A DNA stretch of 64,000 nt from Streptomyces sp. YIM 121038 (GTDB taxonomy: Bacteria > Actinomycetota > Actinomycetes > Streptomycetales > Streptomycetaceae), in the NCBI RefSeq assembly GCF_006088715.1, contig NZ_CP030771.1, forward strand, positions 2,480,001-2,544,000. Direction: 5' to 3'. Shown in pieces: positions 38,656-46,069 of this stretch. The first letter of the stretch is position 1. The number at the start of each line of letters is the position of its first letter. The notes beneath the pieces were generated by a model. The model saw only the letters and a program-made list of their open reading frames with translations, had not been told where the DNA came from and made no database searches. Position numbers and translations under genes: made by a program.

Positions 38656-38858
38656 GCCCTCACAGGGTGACGGCGTTGTCCACAGCCCAGGGGATATCCA
38701 CCAAGATCCACAAAAGTGCTGTTCCAGGCCGAGGCTCAGGGCTTGGAGGTGGTTCTCGTGACTCGACAGGCAGCAGCTCGACGACGACCAGGCCGCGGCG
38801 GTCGACGCGTGCCCTGGCAGCACTGGACAGCGCGTAGGGCAAGGACTCGTTGACCTTG
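38656..38858. other. Flank between ParB-like gene and IS110 element
   Basis: Contains TGTCCACAG and TATCCACC boxes near 38685-38705 and a 45-codon plus frame (VLFQAEAQGLEVVLVTRQAA) from GTG 38718 region that ends just before the element. It could be a gene truncated by the insertion, but I cannot name it. Confidence 0.3.
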
Positions 38859-38894
38859 GATGCCTATCACGCGGGGCGGACGCCGGGGCATGAG

Positions 38895-39110
38895 AGAAGC
38901 CTTAGAACTGTTGGTGTGGTTCTAAGGCGACTTGGGCAGGTTTGATCTGGTCCGGGGGAACCGGGTGTGGCTGATGAGAAAGTGCCGCGCAGATGGCTCC
39001 CGGGGCATGGCCGCCCGGTTCCCTTGGACGCTCTGACTGCTGATTGAGAGTTGCGACCCATCGCTGACTAAGGCTTCGACGGCGGGGTGTTCCTCGGACC
39101 ACGAACTTGC
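38895..39110 (+). ncRNA. Probable IS110 bridge RNA
   Basis: Between left end and transposase. GCCTTAGAAC/GTTCTAAGGC (38899-38928) is a perfect 10-bp stem with a 10-base loop, matching the 5' stem-loop of bridge RNAs. GGGAACCGGG/CCCGGTTCCC (38956-39023) is a second 10-bp stem enclosing 48 bases, the size of an internal guide loop. Further structure follows to about 39110. Placement upstream of the transposase is that of the IS110 subgroup (RNA in the left end). Confidence 0.7.
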
Positions 39111-39135
39111 AGGTCACTAGGGGTGAGGACGCGCG

Positions 39136-40335
39136 GTGGGTACGAGACATCAGCTGATCTGGGTGGGCATCGACGCGGGCAAGGGTCACCACTGGGCGGC
39201 GGCGATCGACGGCGACGGTGAACGGCTACTGTCGCGGAAGGTGATCAACGACGAGGGCGAGGTCCTCTCGCTTCTCGCCGACGTGCTGGCCATGGCGGAG
39301 GAGGTCCGCTGGGCGGTGGACATCTCCAGCCGCCCGTCCGCTCTGCTGCTGACCCTTCTGCTCGCGCGTGGCCAGCAGGTCGTCTACATCCCCGGCAAGA
39401 CCGTGAACCGCATGACCGGTGCCTACCGCGGCGAGGGCAAGACCGACGCCAAGGACGCCCGGATCATCGCCGACCTGGCCCGGCTACGGCGGGACTTCCG
39501 CCCCATTGAGCCGTCGGTGGAGCTGTCCAGCGGGCTCCAGCTTCTCGTTGGCTACCGCCAGGACCTCATCTCTGACCGGGTTCGGCTGATCAACCGGCTG
39601 CGCGAGGTCCTGGTCGGTGTCTGTCCGGCCCTGGAGCGGGCCTTCGAGTTCCGCAAGCGGCCGGGGCTGGTCCTGCTGACCGGCTACCAGACACCGGCCG
39701 CCATCCGGCGCATGGGAGTGAAACGGCTGACGGAATGGCTTGCGCGCCGGAAGGTGCGGACCCCAGCCGTGTTCGCCGAGCGTGCCGTCGAGGCCGCCGC
39801 CTCGCAACACACTGTGCTGCCCGGCGAGGATCTGGCGGCGAAGCTCGTGAACGAGCTGGCCCATCGTGTCCTCGAACTGGACGAACGAATCAAGGAGAAC
39901 GAGCAGGCCATTGCCGCCCTGTTCCGCACGGACGAGCGGGCCGAAATCATCGAGTCCATGCCCGGCATGGGCCCAATCCTCGGCGCCGAGTTCCTGGCCC
40001 TCGTCGGCGACATGACCTCGCACAAGGACGCAGGTCACCTGGCCGCTCACGCCGGCCTCGCCCCCGTCCCACGAGACTCCGGCCGACGGACCAACAACAT
40101 GCACCGGCCCAAGCACTACAACCGGCGCCTGCGGCACGTCTTCTACATGTCCGCCCACACGGCGATGACGCTGCCCGGCCCGTCCCAGGACTACTACCGC
40201 AAGAAGCGCAAGGAGGGGCTGTTGCATACCCAGGCCGTGCTCTCGCTGGCCCGGCGACGAGTGGATGTCCTGTGGGCCATGCTCCGCGACAAACGGCTGT
40301 TCACCGCAACCCCACCCCTGCCTCGGGCCGCTTGA
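39136..40335 (+). CDS. IS110-family transposase (DEDD recombinase)
   Basis: 399 aa, GTG at 39136 with GGGGTGAGG upstream. N-terminal RuvC-like DEDD domain: WVGIDAGKGHHWAAAID, EVRWAVDISSRPSALLLTLL, GEGKTDAKDARIIADLARLR. A helical linker (ELDERIKENEQAIAALFRTD) leads to the Tnp C-terminal domain: ESMPGMGPILGAEFLALVGD, LAAHAGLAPVPRDSGRRTNN with the conserved Ser. Full length, no frameshift, so probably active. It joins donor and target DNA guided by its bridge RNA. Confidence 0.93.
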   Translation: MGTRHQLIWVGIDAGKGHHWAAAIDGDGERLLSRKVINDEGEVLSLLADVLAMAEEVRWAVDISSRPSALLLTLLLARGQQVVYIPGKTVNRMTGAYRGEGKTDAKDARIIADLARLRRDFRPIEPSVELSSGLQLLVGYRQDLISDRVRLINRLREVLVGVCPALERAFEFRKRPGLVLLTGYQTPAAIRRMGVKRLTEWLARRKVRTPAVFAERAVEAAASQHTVLPGEDLAAKLVNELAHRVLELDERIKENEQAIAALFRTDERAEIIESMPGMGPILGAEFLALVGDMTSHKDAGHLAAHAGLAPVPRDSGRRTNNMHRPKHYNRRLRHVFYMSAHTAMTLPGPSQDYYRKKRKEGLLHTQAVLSLARRRVDVLWAMLRDKRLFTATPPLPRAA

Positions 40336-40406
40336 CAAAGGGCATTGAGATGCCCCGCCTGTCTGCCTCGGGAAGCGAACTGGCGGGGCCGGATGGAGTG
40401 TGCGTG

Positions 40407-40622
40407 TCAGGCGAACCGCTTGTCCCAGTTCAGGGCCACGCCGTCAGGTGACTTGTGCACGCGTTGCAGGAACTCATACTCGCCCACGGATCGGGCGGCT
40501 TCGGGGATGGTCGCGCCGAACCGTTCCGCCACGTCAAGGGCGAGTTGGTAAATCCGGTCCCACGCCATGTCAGCAGACATGGGGCCCCCGACTACCTCTG
40601 ACTGTTCATCAGAGTTCACCAT
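40407..40622 (-). CDS. Small helical phage-like protein
   Basis: 71 aa, ATG at 40622 with GGGGG upstream (40580 alternative). MAWDRIYQLALDVAERFGAT, ARSVGEYEFLQRVHKSPDGV. Third gene of an overlapping leftward trio right of the IS. The trio resembles the early-cluster genes, which suggests the IS inserted into the prophage. Confidence 0.6.
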   Translation of the reverse strand: MVNSDEQSEVVGGPMSADMAWDRIYQLALDVAERFGATIPEAARSVGEYEFLQRVHKSPDGVALNWDKRFA

Positions 40623-40756
40623 GATCCCCCACAGTCCATGCAGTGATGCTGCTTACCGTCGTGCCAAACGCTCTTGCTTCCACAGCTAGGGCACGTGTCG
40701 TCTCCCAGCTCGGACATCTGCCGGATCAGGACGCGCACTGAGGGGAAGAGGCTCAT
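40616..40756 (-). CDS. Zinc-ribbon micro-protein, 46 aa
   Basis: ATG at 40756 overlapping the upstream stop, AAGGGA upstream. DDTCPSCGSKSVWHDGKQHH, CMDCGGSW: two CxxC pairs. Its stop overlaps the next ATG. Confidence 0.6.
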   Translation of the reverse strand: MSLFPSVRVLIRQMSELGDDTCPSCGSKSVWHDGKQHHCMDCGGSW

Positions 40757-40935
40757 AGTCCATCCCTTCGGAAGTCTTCGAGCAACCCATGATGGTCATC
40801 GACCCACCAGGCCACATTGCAGTCAAGGCAGCGGTATCGCCAGCGAAGTTCGCCGCCCTTCTTCTCGTCCCTTGCCTTGGTGGTGACGACTGCTTCGCTG
40901 TGGCACTTCACGCACTTCACAGGTGGATTGCTCAT
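40753..40935 (-). CDS. Zinc-ribbon protein, 60 aa
   Basis: ATG at 40935 (GTG 40953 possible). PVKCVKCHSEAVVTTKARDE, RWRYRCLDCNVAWWVDDHHG: TFIIS/rubredoxin-like zinc ribbon. First of the overlapping trio. Confidence 0.65.
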   Translation of the reverse strand: MSNPPVKCVKCHSEAVVTTKARDEKKGGELRWRYRCLDCNVAWWVDDHHGLLEDFRRDGL

Positions 40936-40984
40936 GTGGGCAGTCTCTCTCACACCGTTGCTCGTGTGCAGCTGCTCCGCCGTA

Positions 40985-41026
40985 CAACGGGCCCTCAGTG
41001 GCCCTCACACCCCTGAGGGCCCGTTG
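40985..41026. terminator. Strong hairpin, first of three
   Basis: CAACGGGCCCTCAG / CTGAGGGCCCGTTG, 14 bp. Shares CAACGGGCCC and GGGCCCGTTGCTG with the hairpin at 41261-41301. Confidence 0.6.
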
Positions 41027-41113
41027 CTGGCCCAGCGGGCCCCGTCTACTTGCAGGGCCTACGTGCCGGGCCATCCGCACCGCGCAAAGGTAGGACGCGG
41101 CGCGTGGGTCTTG

Positions 41114-41151
41114 GGCCCCGGCTAGCGGCCGTCCAGGTACTAGCCGGGGCC
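41114..41151. terminator. Strong hairpin, second of three
   Basis: GGCCCCGGCTAG / CTAGCCGGGGCC, 12 bp with a 14-base loop. The stretch 41027-41397 holds no supported gene. Confidence 0.5.
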
Positions 41152-41260
41152 GTGCCCGCACTTCCACCTACGGAGGGGGGTGGTGGCGGGCGGGATGCCC
41201 ACTCTTCCTTCGTTGCGCCCCCACGCAACGGCTATCGAAGAAGCAGGCGGGCTTGTCGCA

Positions 41261-41301
41261 CAACGGGCCCCCGGCAATCGGGAGGGGCCGGGGGCCCGTT
41301 G
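41261..41301. terminator. Strong hairpin, third of three
   Basis: CAACGGGCCCCCGGC / GCCGGGGGCCCGTTG, 15 bp. Ends the Nudix transcription unit from the right. Confidence 0.6.
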
Positions 41302-41397
41302 CTGACCTGGCATCCCCAGAACGGGGCCGGGGCCGTCGGGCCAGGTCATTCCGTGCCCAGGAATGCCGATACCGGGCACGGCGAGTCTTCAGGCGGC

Positions 41398-41889
41398 CTA
41401 GGGAATGTCGCTTGCGACGCCGTCCCGGAAGACGGCAAAACCCCTCATGAGGTAGGGTTTTGCGCCCGTTTCCCGCGCCCGCAGAGCCGCGCGGGTGAGG
41501 CGTTCTGTGTAGGGCCCGGCGTGGTTCGCTAGGTCAGTGCGGGCCACCCAAGCGAAGCCCTCTCCATACGGCGGAAGGTTCGTTGCCGAGTCGACCCGTC
41601 CGCAGTCGAACACGAAGGTGATGCCTTCACATAGGGTGTCCTCTTCGTTCTCGGGCGTGTAGTCGACAGCAAGCGCCCTGTTCGGGCTGACGACCAGCCC
41701 GGACTTCTCCCGCACCTGTCGCTGCACGGCAATGTGCGGATACTCGTTGGCGTTGGCGGCGCCGCCCGGAAGGACCATGGCGGGCGTGTCTGCCGGGCCC
41801 ATGAGAAGCACTCGGCCCTCTCCGTCGTGGATGATGGCAGCCGCGTCGATTCTGCGGAACGGCGTGGAAGGGTGCACCTCGTTGTGCAC
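41398..41889 (-). CDS. Nudix-fold protein with degenerate catalytic box
   Basis: 163 aa, GTG at 41889 with AAGGAGA four bases upstream. IDAAAIIHDGEGRVLLMG and VLPGGAANANEYPHIAVQRQ, VREKSGLVV occupy the Nudix box, but the REUxEExG core reads RQVREKSG: one metal-binding Glu is Gln and another is Lys. Hydrolase activity may be reduced; a binding role is possible. Accessory gene of the island. Confidence 0.75.
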   Translation of the reverse strand: MHNEVHPSTPFRRIDAAAIIHDGEGRVLLMGPADTPAMVLPGGAANANEYPHIAVQRQVREKSGLVVSPNRALAVDYTPENEEDTLCEGITFVFDCGRVDSATNLPPYGEGFAWVARTDLANHAGPYTERLTRAALRARETGAKPYLMRGFAVFRDGVASDIP

Positions 41890-41927
41890 GGGGTCTCCTT
41901 GAGTGGTGATCGAGTGGGTGCGTGGTG

Positions 41928-41985
41928 CCTGCCCCCGCCGGGTCCGTGGCTGCGGGGCGTGTCGGACTCCTCCGGCGGGGGCAGG
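41928..41985. terminator. Hairpin between Nudix gene and upstream small genes
   Basis: CCTGCCCCCGCCGG / CCGGCGGGGGCAGG, 14 bp. Confidence 0.55.
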
Positions 41986-42013
41986 TTCGTTCTCCGCCCG
42001 GGGGGGGCGGAAG

Positions 42014-42184
42014 CTAGATGCTCTTCACCGTCACGTAGACGACAAGGCCGATCAGGCCCAGGTGAATGGCCCCGACGAAAAGGCCAGCGACGGTGCTACC
42101 GCTCGCCCGACGAAGCCGATTCCCGGCCCGGCGCCGATGGTTCACGGTCGTGGACCGTGCAGGGCGTATTGCAGGGGAGGCCAT
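42014..42184 (-). CDS. Small membrane protein, 56 aa
   Basis: ATG at 42184 with AGGAG five bases upstream. Basic N terminus NHRRRAGNRLRRASG, one helix VAGLFVGAIHLGLIGLVVYV. Last of a leftward series of small genes. Confidence 0.6.
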   Translation of the reverse strand: MASPAIRPARSTTVNHRRRAGNRLRRASGSTVAGLFVGAIHLGLIGLVVYVTVKSI

Positions 42185-42198
42185 TTCGACTCCTGTCA

Positions 42199-42510
42199 TC
42201 AGGATTTCAGGCGCCTGTGGTCGGGGGCTACCGGCGCACGCCGGTCCCAGGGGTGCCCGAACAATTTGTGGGCCTTCATCGCACGCAAGGTGTCCGCTAC
42301 GGCAATGCGGTCTTCATCGGCAGCGGCTTCCCGCAACCGGCGCGAGAGCTGCGCACACACAAGGCACTTCACGGGGTCTACTCGACCCGGGCGCGGATGC
42401 GTCAGCGGCTCCCACTCGGTGTGCCGAGGCTCCCTGAGCGCCACGGTGGCAATGAAAGCTCCTAGCGCCCACACGCCGAAGCCCGCGCGGAGGATGCGAC
42501 GACGGTTCAC
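42199..42510 (-). CDS. Membrane-anchored protein, 103 aa
   Basis: GTG at 42510 overlaps the TGA of the upstream micro-gene (GTGA), which decides the start. Helix GFGVWALGAFIATVAL, then VKCLVCAQLSRRLREAAADE. CxxC in the cytosolic or outer part. Unknown. Confidence 0.6.
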   Translation of the reverse strand: MNRRRILRAGFGVWALGAFIATVALREPRHTEWEPLTHPRPGRVDPVKCLVCAQLSRRLREAAADEDRIAVADTLRAMKAHKLFGHPWDRRAPVAPDHRRLKS

Positions 42511-42668
42511 AGGATCAACCCCCACGGCCCGCAAGAAGCGCTGCGCTCGTTCTCTTCCCTTACTCGCGCCCGCAGAGAGGCCATGACGATACTGTCCGGC
42601 TCCTCCGCCCGCTCGTGGACAACAAGGTCATCCGTAGGTTCCTGCCTCTTCTCATCCGGGGCACTCAT
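42507..42668 (-). CDS. Micro-gene, 53 aa
   Basis: ATG at 42668 overlaps the previous stop (ATGA). SAPDEKRQEPTDDLVVHERA, PDSIVMASLRARVREENERS. Its stop overlaps the next GTG. Charged, no domain. Confidence 0.5.
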   Translation of the reverse strand: MSAPDEKRQEPTDDLVVHERAEEPDSIVMASLRARVREENERSASCGPWGLIL

Positions 42669-42865
42669 GCGTTCCCCCTTCGAGTGATGTCGCCGCTGTG
42701 GGGGTGCCCCGCGATGATTGCGTTGTACGAGTCGACGCCCTTAGGACGTCGCTGCACTCGGGCCGCCGACCGGCCTCGGTGGGCGGCACAGCAGATTCGG
42801 CACTCAGGGTGGGCAACGGGTTCCAGCGACGGCGCGGGGGCCGGTCGCTCGATCTCACTGGCCAT
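42665..42865 (-). CDS. Small His/Cys protein, 66 aa
   Basis: ATG at 42865. PVAHPECRICCAAHRGRSAA, VDSYNAIIAGHPHSGDITRR. CxxCC-AH could bind metal. Overlaps both neighbours. Confidence 0.5.
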   Translation of the reverse strand: MASEIERPAPAPSLEPVAHPECRICCAAHRGRSAARVQRRPKGVDSYNAIIAGHPHSGDITRRGNA

Positions 42866-43064
42866 CGGTCAGCTTCCTCTCAAGCCCGTCCAGCGCGGCG
42901 GTGAGCCGTGCGTGGCTGCCCGTGGCGTAGCCGCCCGGCGGGCGCCACTTGACCAAGCTCCAGGGGCCGAAGTGCCGGATGCGCGCCGTCAGCTCCTCCA
43001 CGCCGTCCGGCACCGCCGCCGCGTCGTCGGGCTGGCTGGTGACTCTCGTGGTTTCGCTGCTCAT
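42855..43064 (-). CDS. Small protein, 69 aa
   Basis: ATG at 43064 with GAGGAAA upstream. DGVEELTARIRHFGPWSLVK, GSHARLTAALDGLERKLTDG. First gene of the leftward overlapping series, divergent from the XRE regulator. Confidence 0.55.
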   Translation of the reverse strand: MSSETTRVTSQPDDAAAVPDGVEELTARIRHFGPWSLVKWRPPGGYATGSHARLTAALDGLERKLTDGQ

Positions 43065-43248
43065 CGCCGTTTCCTCGTAGTGGAGTTGGTGCTTCCGAAG
43101 AGGTCCAGACTGGACCCAGAGGCGTACGATCTGAAGCGTTTCACTGCCCGACCTGCGGTTTGGTCAGATCGGCGCATGCCCATGCGGCTGACCAGCGACG
43201 ATTCCACGTGATCTTGATGTGCCCAGACGAGTGGTCAGGGGTATGAGG

Positions 43249-44079
43249 ATGGATTTAGAACAGGCGTCTCAGGACGAAGTGTCACCACGCTGCCGCTTCG
43301 GGGAAACGTTGAAGGAGATGCGTAAAAGGGGTGCGCTTGGCCCACTGAGCCAGACCGAGACGGCGCGGCGGGTTCGTACGTCGAAGTCCACCATCAGCCG
43401 AATGGAAAGCGGGCAGGGGCCCATCCCTCCGGATCTCCCCGCCCGTCTAGACGAAGCCTTCTCCACTGATGGCGTGTTCAAGGCTTTGTACGAGGAAATC
43501 AGGGTTGGCGGCTTCCCAGCTATCTACCAGCGGCGGATGGACCTTGAACGGGAGGCGATTGCCATTTGGGAGTGGTCGCCCACCGTCGTGCCTGGGCTGC
43601 TCCAGACTGGAGGCTACGCGCGCGCGATCCTACGGAAGGGCGACCCGCGGGCTACCGATGACGAGGTCTACGCGAACGTCGGGAAACGACTTGCCAGACA
43701 GGACGCCCTTCGGGGAGCAGTCCCGCCAGAGCTGCGCGTGGTGCTGTGCGAGTCCGTTGTGAGGCGAGCGCCGTGCCCCAGCCAGGACATGCGGGATCAG
43801 CTCGCTTCGCTCCTGTCGCACGCCAGGCAACCCACCACGCGGATTCAGGTGCTTCCCCTCGACGCAGAGGCTCATCTACTCATCGATGGGGCGATCAGCC
43901 TCCTGACGTCGCCAAATCACGTGACGGTCGCGTGCGTTGAGGCCTACCGTACTGCCACCATCATTGAGGACCCGGAGCACGTCCGGGCTGCTACGCGCGC
44001 ATACGATGAGTTGACGGGGGAGGCCCTCTCACGCCGCGCTAGCGCGGACCTCATCAGAGAGTTAATGGAGAGACTGTGA
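43249..44079 (+). CDS. XRE-family regulator with DUF5753 domain
   Basis: 276 aa, ATG at 43249 with AGGGG eight bases upstream (ATG 43243 too close to it). HTH at residues about 10-60 (LSQTETARRVRTSKSTISRM). Residues 90-270 are the DUF5753 sensor: IAIWEWSPTVVPGLLQTGGY, YARAILRKGDPRATDDEVYA, RIQVLPLDAEAHLLIDGAIS. Streptomyces encodes many such regulators paired with a DUF397 protein, here the next gene, with overlapping stop and start. Confidence 0.88.
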   Translation: MDLEQASQDEVSPRCRFGETLKEMRKRGALGPLSQTETARRVRTSKSTISRMESGQGPIPPDLPARLDEAFSTDGVFKALYEEIRVGGFPAIYQRRMDLEREAIAIWEWSPTVVPGLLQTGGYARAILRKGDPRATDDEVYANVGKRLARQDALRGAVPPELRVVLCESVVRRAPCPSQDMRDQLASLLSHARQPTTRIQVLPLDAEAHLLIDGAISLLTSPNHVTVACVEAYRTATIIEDPEHVRAATRAYDELTGEALSRRASADLIRELMERL

Positions 44080-44276
44080 TCACGAACCCGCCCCCGGCCA
44101 ACTCGTGGGCCAGGTCCAGTTACAGCGGTCCTGAGGGGGGCAACTGCGTGGAGTGCGCCCACGGCGCCACCCAAGAGACCATGTACGTGCGAGACAGCAA
44201 GAAGTCTGAAGGCCCCGTGTTGGCAGTCTCAGCCGCCTCGTGGGCACATTTCATATCCTTCGCCGCGACGCACTGA
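44076..44276 (+). CDS. DUF397 protein
   Basis: 66 aa, GTG at 44076 overlapping the regulator stop. WARSSYSGPEGGNCVECAHG, MYVRDSKKSEGPVLAVSAAS, WAHFI are the DUF397 signature. These small proteins act as partners of the DUF5753 regulator. Confidence 0.9.
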   Translation: MITNPPPANSWARSSYSGPEGGNCVECAHGATQETMYVRDSKKSEGPVLAVSAASWAHFISFAATH

Positions 44277-44290
44277 CGCCTACGCCGCCC

Positions 44291-44449
44291 TTAGGCAGCG
44301 TCGTACTCGTGCGGCTGCCCGCCGCGCCACTCGACCCAGCGAGGGTCATCGAGCAGCCCTTCCGGATCTGGCAGGCCTGCACGGCGCAGGAACTCGATCA
44401 CGTCCCGATCGGAGTGCGCGAGTCCCAAGATCTCGTCTCGTGCTGTCAC
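44291..44449 (-). CDS. Small helical protein, 52 aa
   Basis: GTG at 44449 (ATG 44503 possible). TARDEILGLAHSDRDVIEFL, RRAGLPDPEGLLDDPRWVEW. Start uncertain. Typical of small genes near ends of Streptomyces integrative elements. Confidence 0.45.
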   Translation of the reverse strand: MTARDEILGLAHSDRDVIEFLRRAGLPDPEGLLDDPRWVEWRGGQPHEYDAA

Positions 44450-44574
44450 CCGTCGTCCGCCAGACGGCGACGGGTGATGGACGACTATCGGAGCCGGGCC
44501 CATGGCTCCACCATGCGCCCCCGGCGCCCATCCCGCGACAGCATCGCCCGCCTGTCTGACGTCACGCACAACGA

Positions 44575-44598
44575 AGCCCCCTCAACTCCGAGGGGGCT
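44575..44598. terminator. Hairpin between small leftward genes
   Basis: AGCCCCCTC / GAGGGGGCT, 9 bp, 6-base loop. Confidence 0.55.
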
Positions 44599-44619
44599 CG
44601 TCGTTTGTCGACTCTCCTG

Positions 44620-44859
44620 TCATACACCCCGGTCATCGGGCATCAGCCCATCCGGCATGACCCCTACGGGCGTCTCACCGGTCGACCAGGCTTCGAAGAT
44701 CGTCTCAGCCAGCAGCCTGAAAGCTGCCCGGGTGGCCTCCGTCGTCGTGCAGCCTGCCCGGAGGGCTATCTCCAGGTCCGCGGCCAGCGGGCCCTTCGTG
44801 CGGACGGAGAGGAGGGCAGGGGCCTTGAGTTGCCTGTTGCGGCGATCACTCTTCGTCAT
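44620..44859 (-). CDS. Small protein, 79 aa
   Basis: ATG at 44859, overlapping the upstream gene by 14 bases. MTKSDRRNRQLKAPALLSVR, ADLEIALRAGCTTTEATRAA. Possibly a ribbon-helix-helix-like DNA-binding fold. Confidence 0.5.
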   Translation of the reverse strand: MTKSDRRNRQLKAPALLSVRTKGPLAADLEIALRAGCTTTEATRAAFRLLAETIFEAWSTGETPVGVMPDGLMPDDRGV

Positions 44860-44959
44860 CAGGTGCTGTGACCAAGAGTTGGTGGATGTCGTCTAGTGCG
44901 CCCTCCGACAACTCCGGAGCCCGTAACAGCCAGTACTCGACCCACTCACTGCTAGTCAT
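44846..44959 (-). CDS. Micro-gene at the element edge, 37 aa
   Basis: ATG at 44959. TSSEWVEYWLLRAPELSEGA, LDDIHQLLVTAPDDEE. Short proteins starting with an EW-x-YW motif occur beside the ends of actinobacterial integrative elements as I recall. It is the last island gene before the chromosome. Confidence 0.5.
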   Translation of the reverse strand: MTSSEWVEYWLLRAPELSEGALDDIHQLLVTAPDDEE

Positions 44960-45010
44960 AGATGCAGCACACTCCCGCCCTACCCGGTACCAGTTTCGTC
45001 GCAGAGGAGA
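44960..45010. other. Probable right attachment junction
   Basis: Island gene starts end at 44959 and chromosomal coding sequence begins at about 45011. The stretch includes GGTACCAGTTTCGTCGCAG. No start codon for the chromosomal frame exists here, so the host gene was cut at its 5' end by integration. Confidence 0.5.
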
Positions 45011-45178
45011 GTACACGTCTTCGACTGCTTCTCCTGCGCCATCCACCGCATGGCGCCGATCTGCGAGCACTGCCGGTGCCGCATCATCGGCCAGGGCGTC
45101 GAGGCCGACGGGCACTGGTACTGCGGGGCGCACTGCTCGCGCGCGGAGGGGCGGGTGGGCATCGTCGACAAGGTGTGA
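45011..45178 (+). pseudogene. Chromosomal Cys-rich zinc-binding gene, 5' truncated by the island
   Basis: Reading from 45011: VHVFDCFSCAIHRMAPICEH, CRCRIIGQGVEADGHWYCGA, HCSRAEGRVGIVDKV, stop 45178. This is a Streptomyces zinc-binding protein with CxxC, CxxCxC and CxxHC-type ligands. No ATG, GTG or TTG lies in frame upstream before the island genes. The normal N terminus should be only a few residues longer and lies at the other end of the island, outside the window. Confidence 0.7.
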
Positions 45179-45204
45179 CGGCGGACATACGCGAGGAATC
45201 CCCT

Positions 45205-45239
45205 GGAGCCCCCGACGGGACCCTCCCGTCGGGGGCTCC
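45205..45239. terminator. Terminator after the truncated zinc gene
   Basis: GGAGCCCCCGACGGG / CCCGTCGGGGGCTCC, 15 bp, 5-base loop. Confidence 0.75.
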
Positions 45240-45264
45240 GTCGCGCACAGGTACCGTCAGAGGC

Positions 45265-46056
45265 GTGTACCGCTTCCTGTTGTCCCGCCAGTGGGTGATC
45301 CTCACCCTCATCGGCCTCGTCCTCATCCCCGTGATGATCGAGCTGGGCTTCTGGCAGCTGCACCGGCACGAGGCGCGCGTGGCGCGCAACGACAAGATCG
45401 CACGGGTCATCGACGCCGAGCCGGTGCCCGCCGAGCGGCTCACCGCGCCCGGCCGCGAGGTGCGGGACTCCGACGTCTACCGCCGGGTGACGGCCGAGGG
45501 GACGTACGACCCGAAGCACGAGGTCGTCGTCCGGCGCCGCACCAACTCCGACGACGAGGTCGGCTTCCACGTCCTGACCCCGTTCGTCCTGCGCGACGGC
45601 AAGGTGCTCCTCGTGAACCGCGGCTGGATCCGCGCCGACGGCCCGCAGACCGCCTTCCCCAAGATCCCCGCCCCGCCCAGGGGCCGGCTCACCGTCACCG
45701 GCCGTCTGATGGCCGACGAGACGTCGGCGGCCAGCGGCATCAAGGACGTCCGCGGCCTGCCCGACCGCCAGATCATGCTGATCAGCAGCGGCCAGCAGGC
45801 CCACGCCCTGGGCAAGCCGGTCCTCGGCGGCTACATCGCGCAGACCGCGCCGGAGAACCCCGGCGGCTCCCCGCAGCTCATCGCCGCCCCCGACCACAGC
45901 AGCATCGGCGCGCACATGGCGTACGCGATCCAGTGGTGGCTGTTCGCGGCGGGCGTGCCGGCCGGGTGGATCGTCCTGGTGCGCCGGGAGGTGCGGGACC
46001 GGCGCGAGGCGGCCGCGGCGGAGGCGGCGCCCGAGGCGGCCGCGGCCGCCGCCTGA
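45265..46056 (+). CDS. SURF1-family cytochrome oxidase assembly protein
   Basis: 263 aa, GTG at 45265. N-terminal helix WVILTLIGLVLIPVMIELGF then WQLHRHEAR, the SURF1 signature; VVVRRRTNSDDEVGFHVLTP and VLLVNRGWIRADGPQ mark the periplasm-like domain; the C-terminal helix AYAIQWWLFAAGVPAGWIVL is followed by an Ala/Glu tail. It helps insert haem into cytochrome c oxidase in the membrane. Confidence 0.9.
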   Translation: MYRFLLSRQWVILTLIGLVLIPVMIELGFWQLHRHEARVARNDKIARVIDAEPVPAERLTAPGREVRDSDVYRRVTAEGTYDPKHEVVVRRRTNSDDEVGFHVLTPFVLRDGKVLLVNRGWIRADGPQTAFPKIPAPPRGRLTVTGRLMADETSAASGIKDVRGLPDRQIMLISSGQQAHALGKPVLGGYIAQTAPENPGGSPQLIAAPDHSSIGAHMAYAIQWWLFAAGVPAGWIVLVRREVRDRREAAAAEAAPEAAAAAA

Positions 46057-46069
46057 CACGCACCGGCCT

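Larger units (their letters stand above)
38859..40354 (+). mobile_element. IS110-family insertion sequence
   Basis: Bounded by the shared hexamer GATGCC at 38859-38864 and 40349-40354, the best candidate for the recombination core. It contains a 5' non-coding RNA region and one transposase. A GGGCAT/ATGCCC hairpin (40340-40355) marks the right end. IS110 elements have no terminal inverted repeats, so ends are approximate. Confidence 0.75.
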
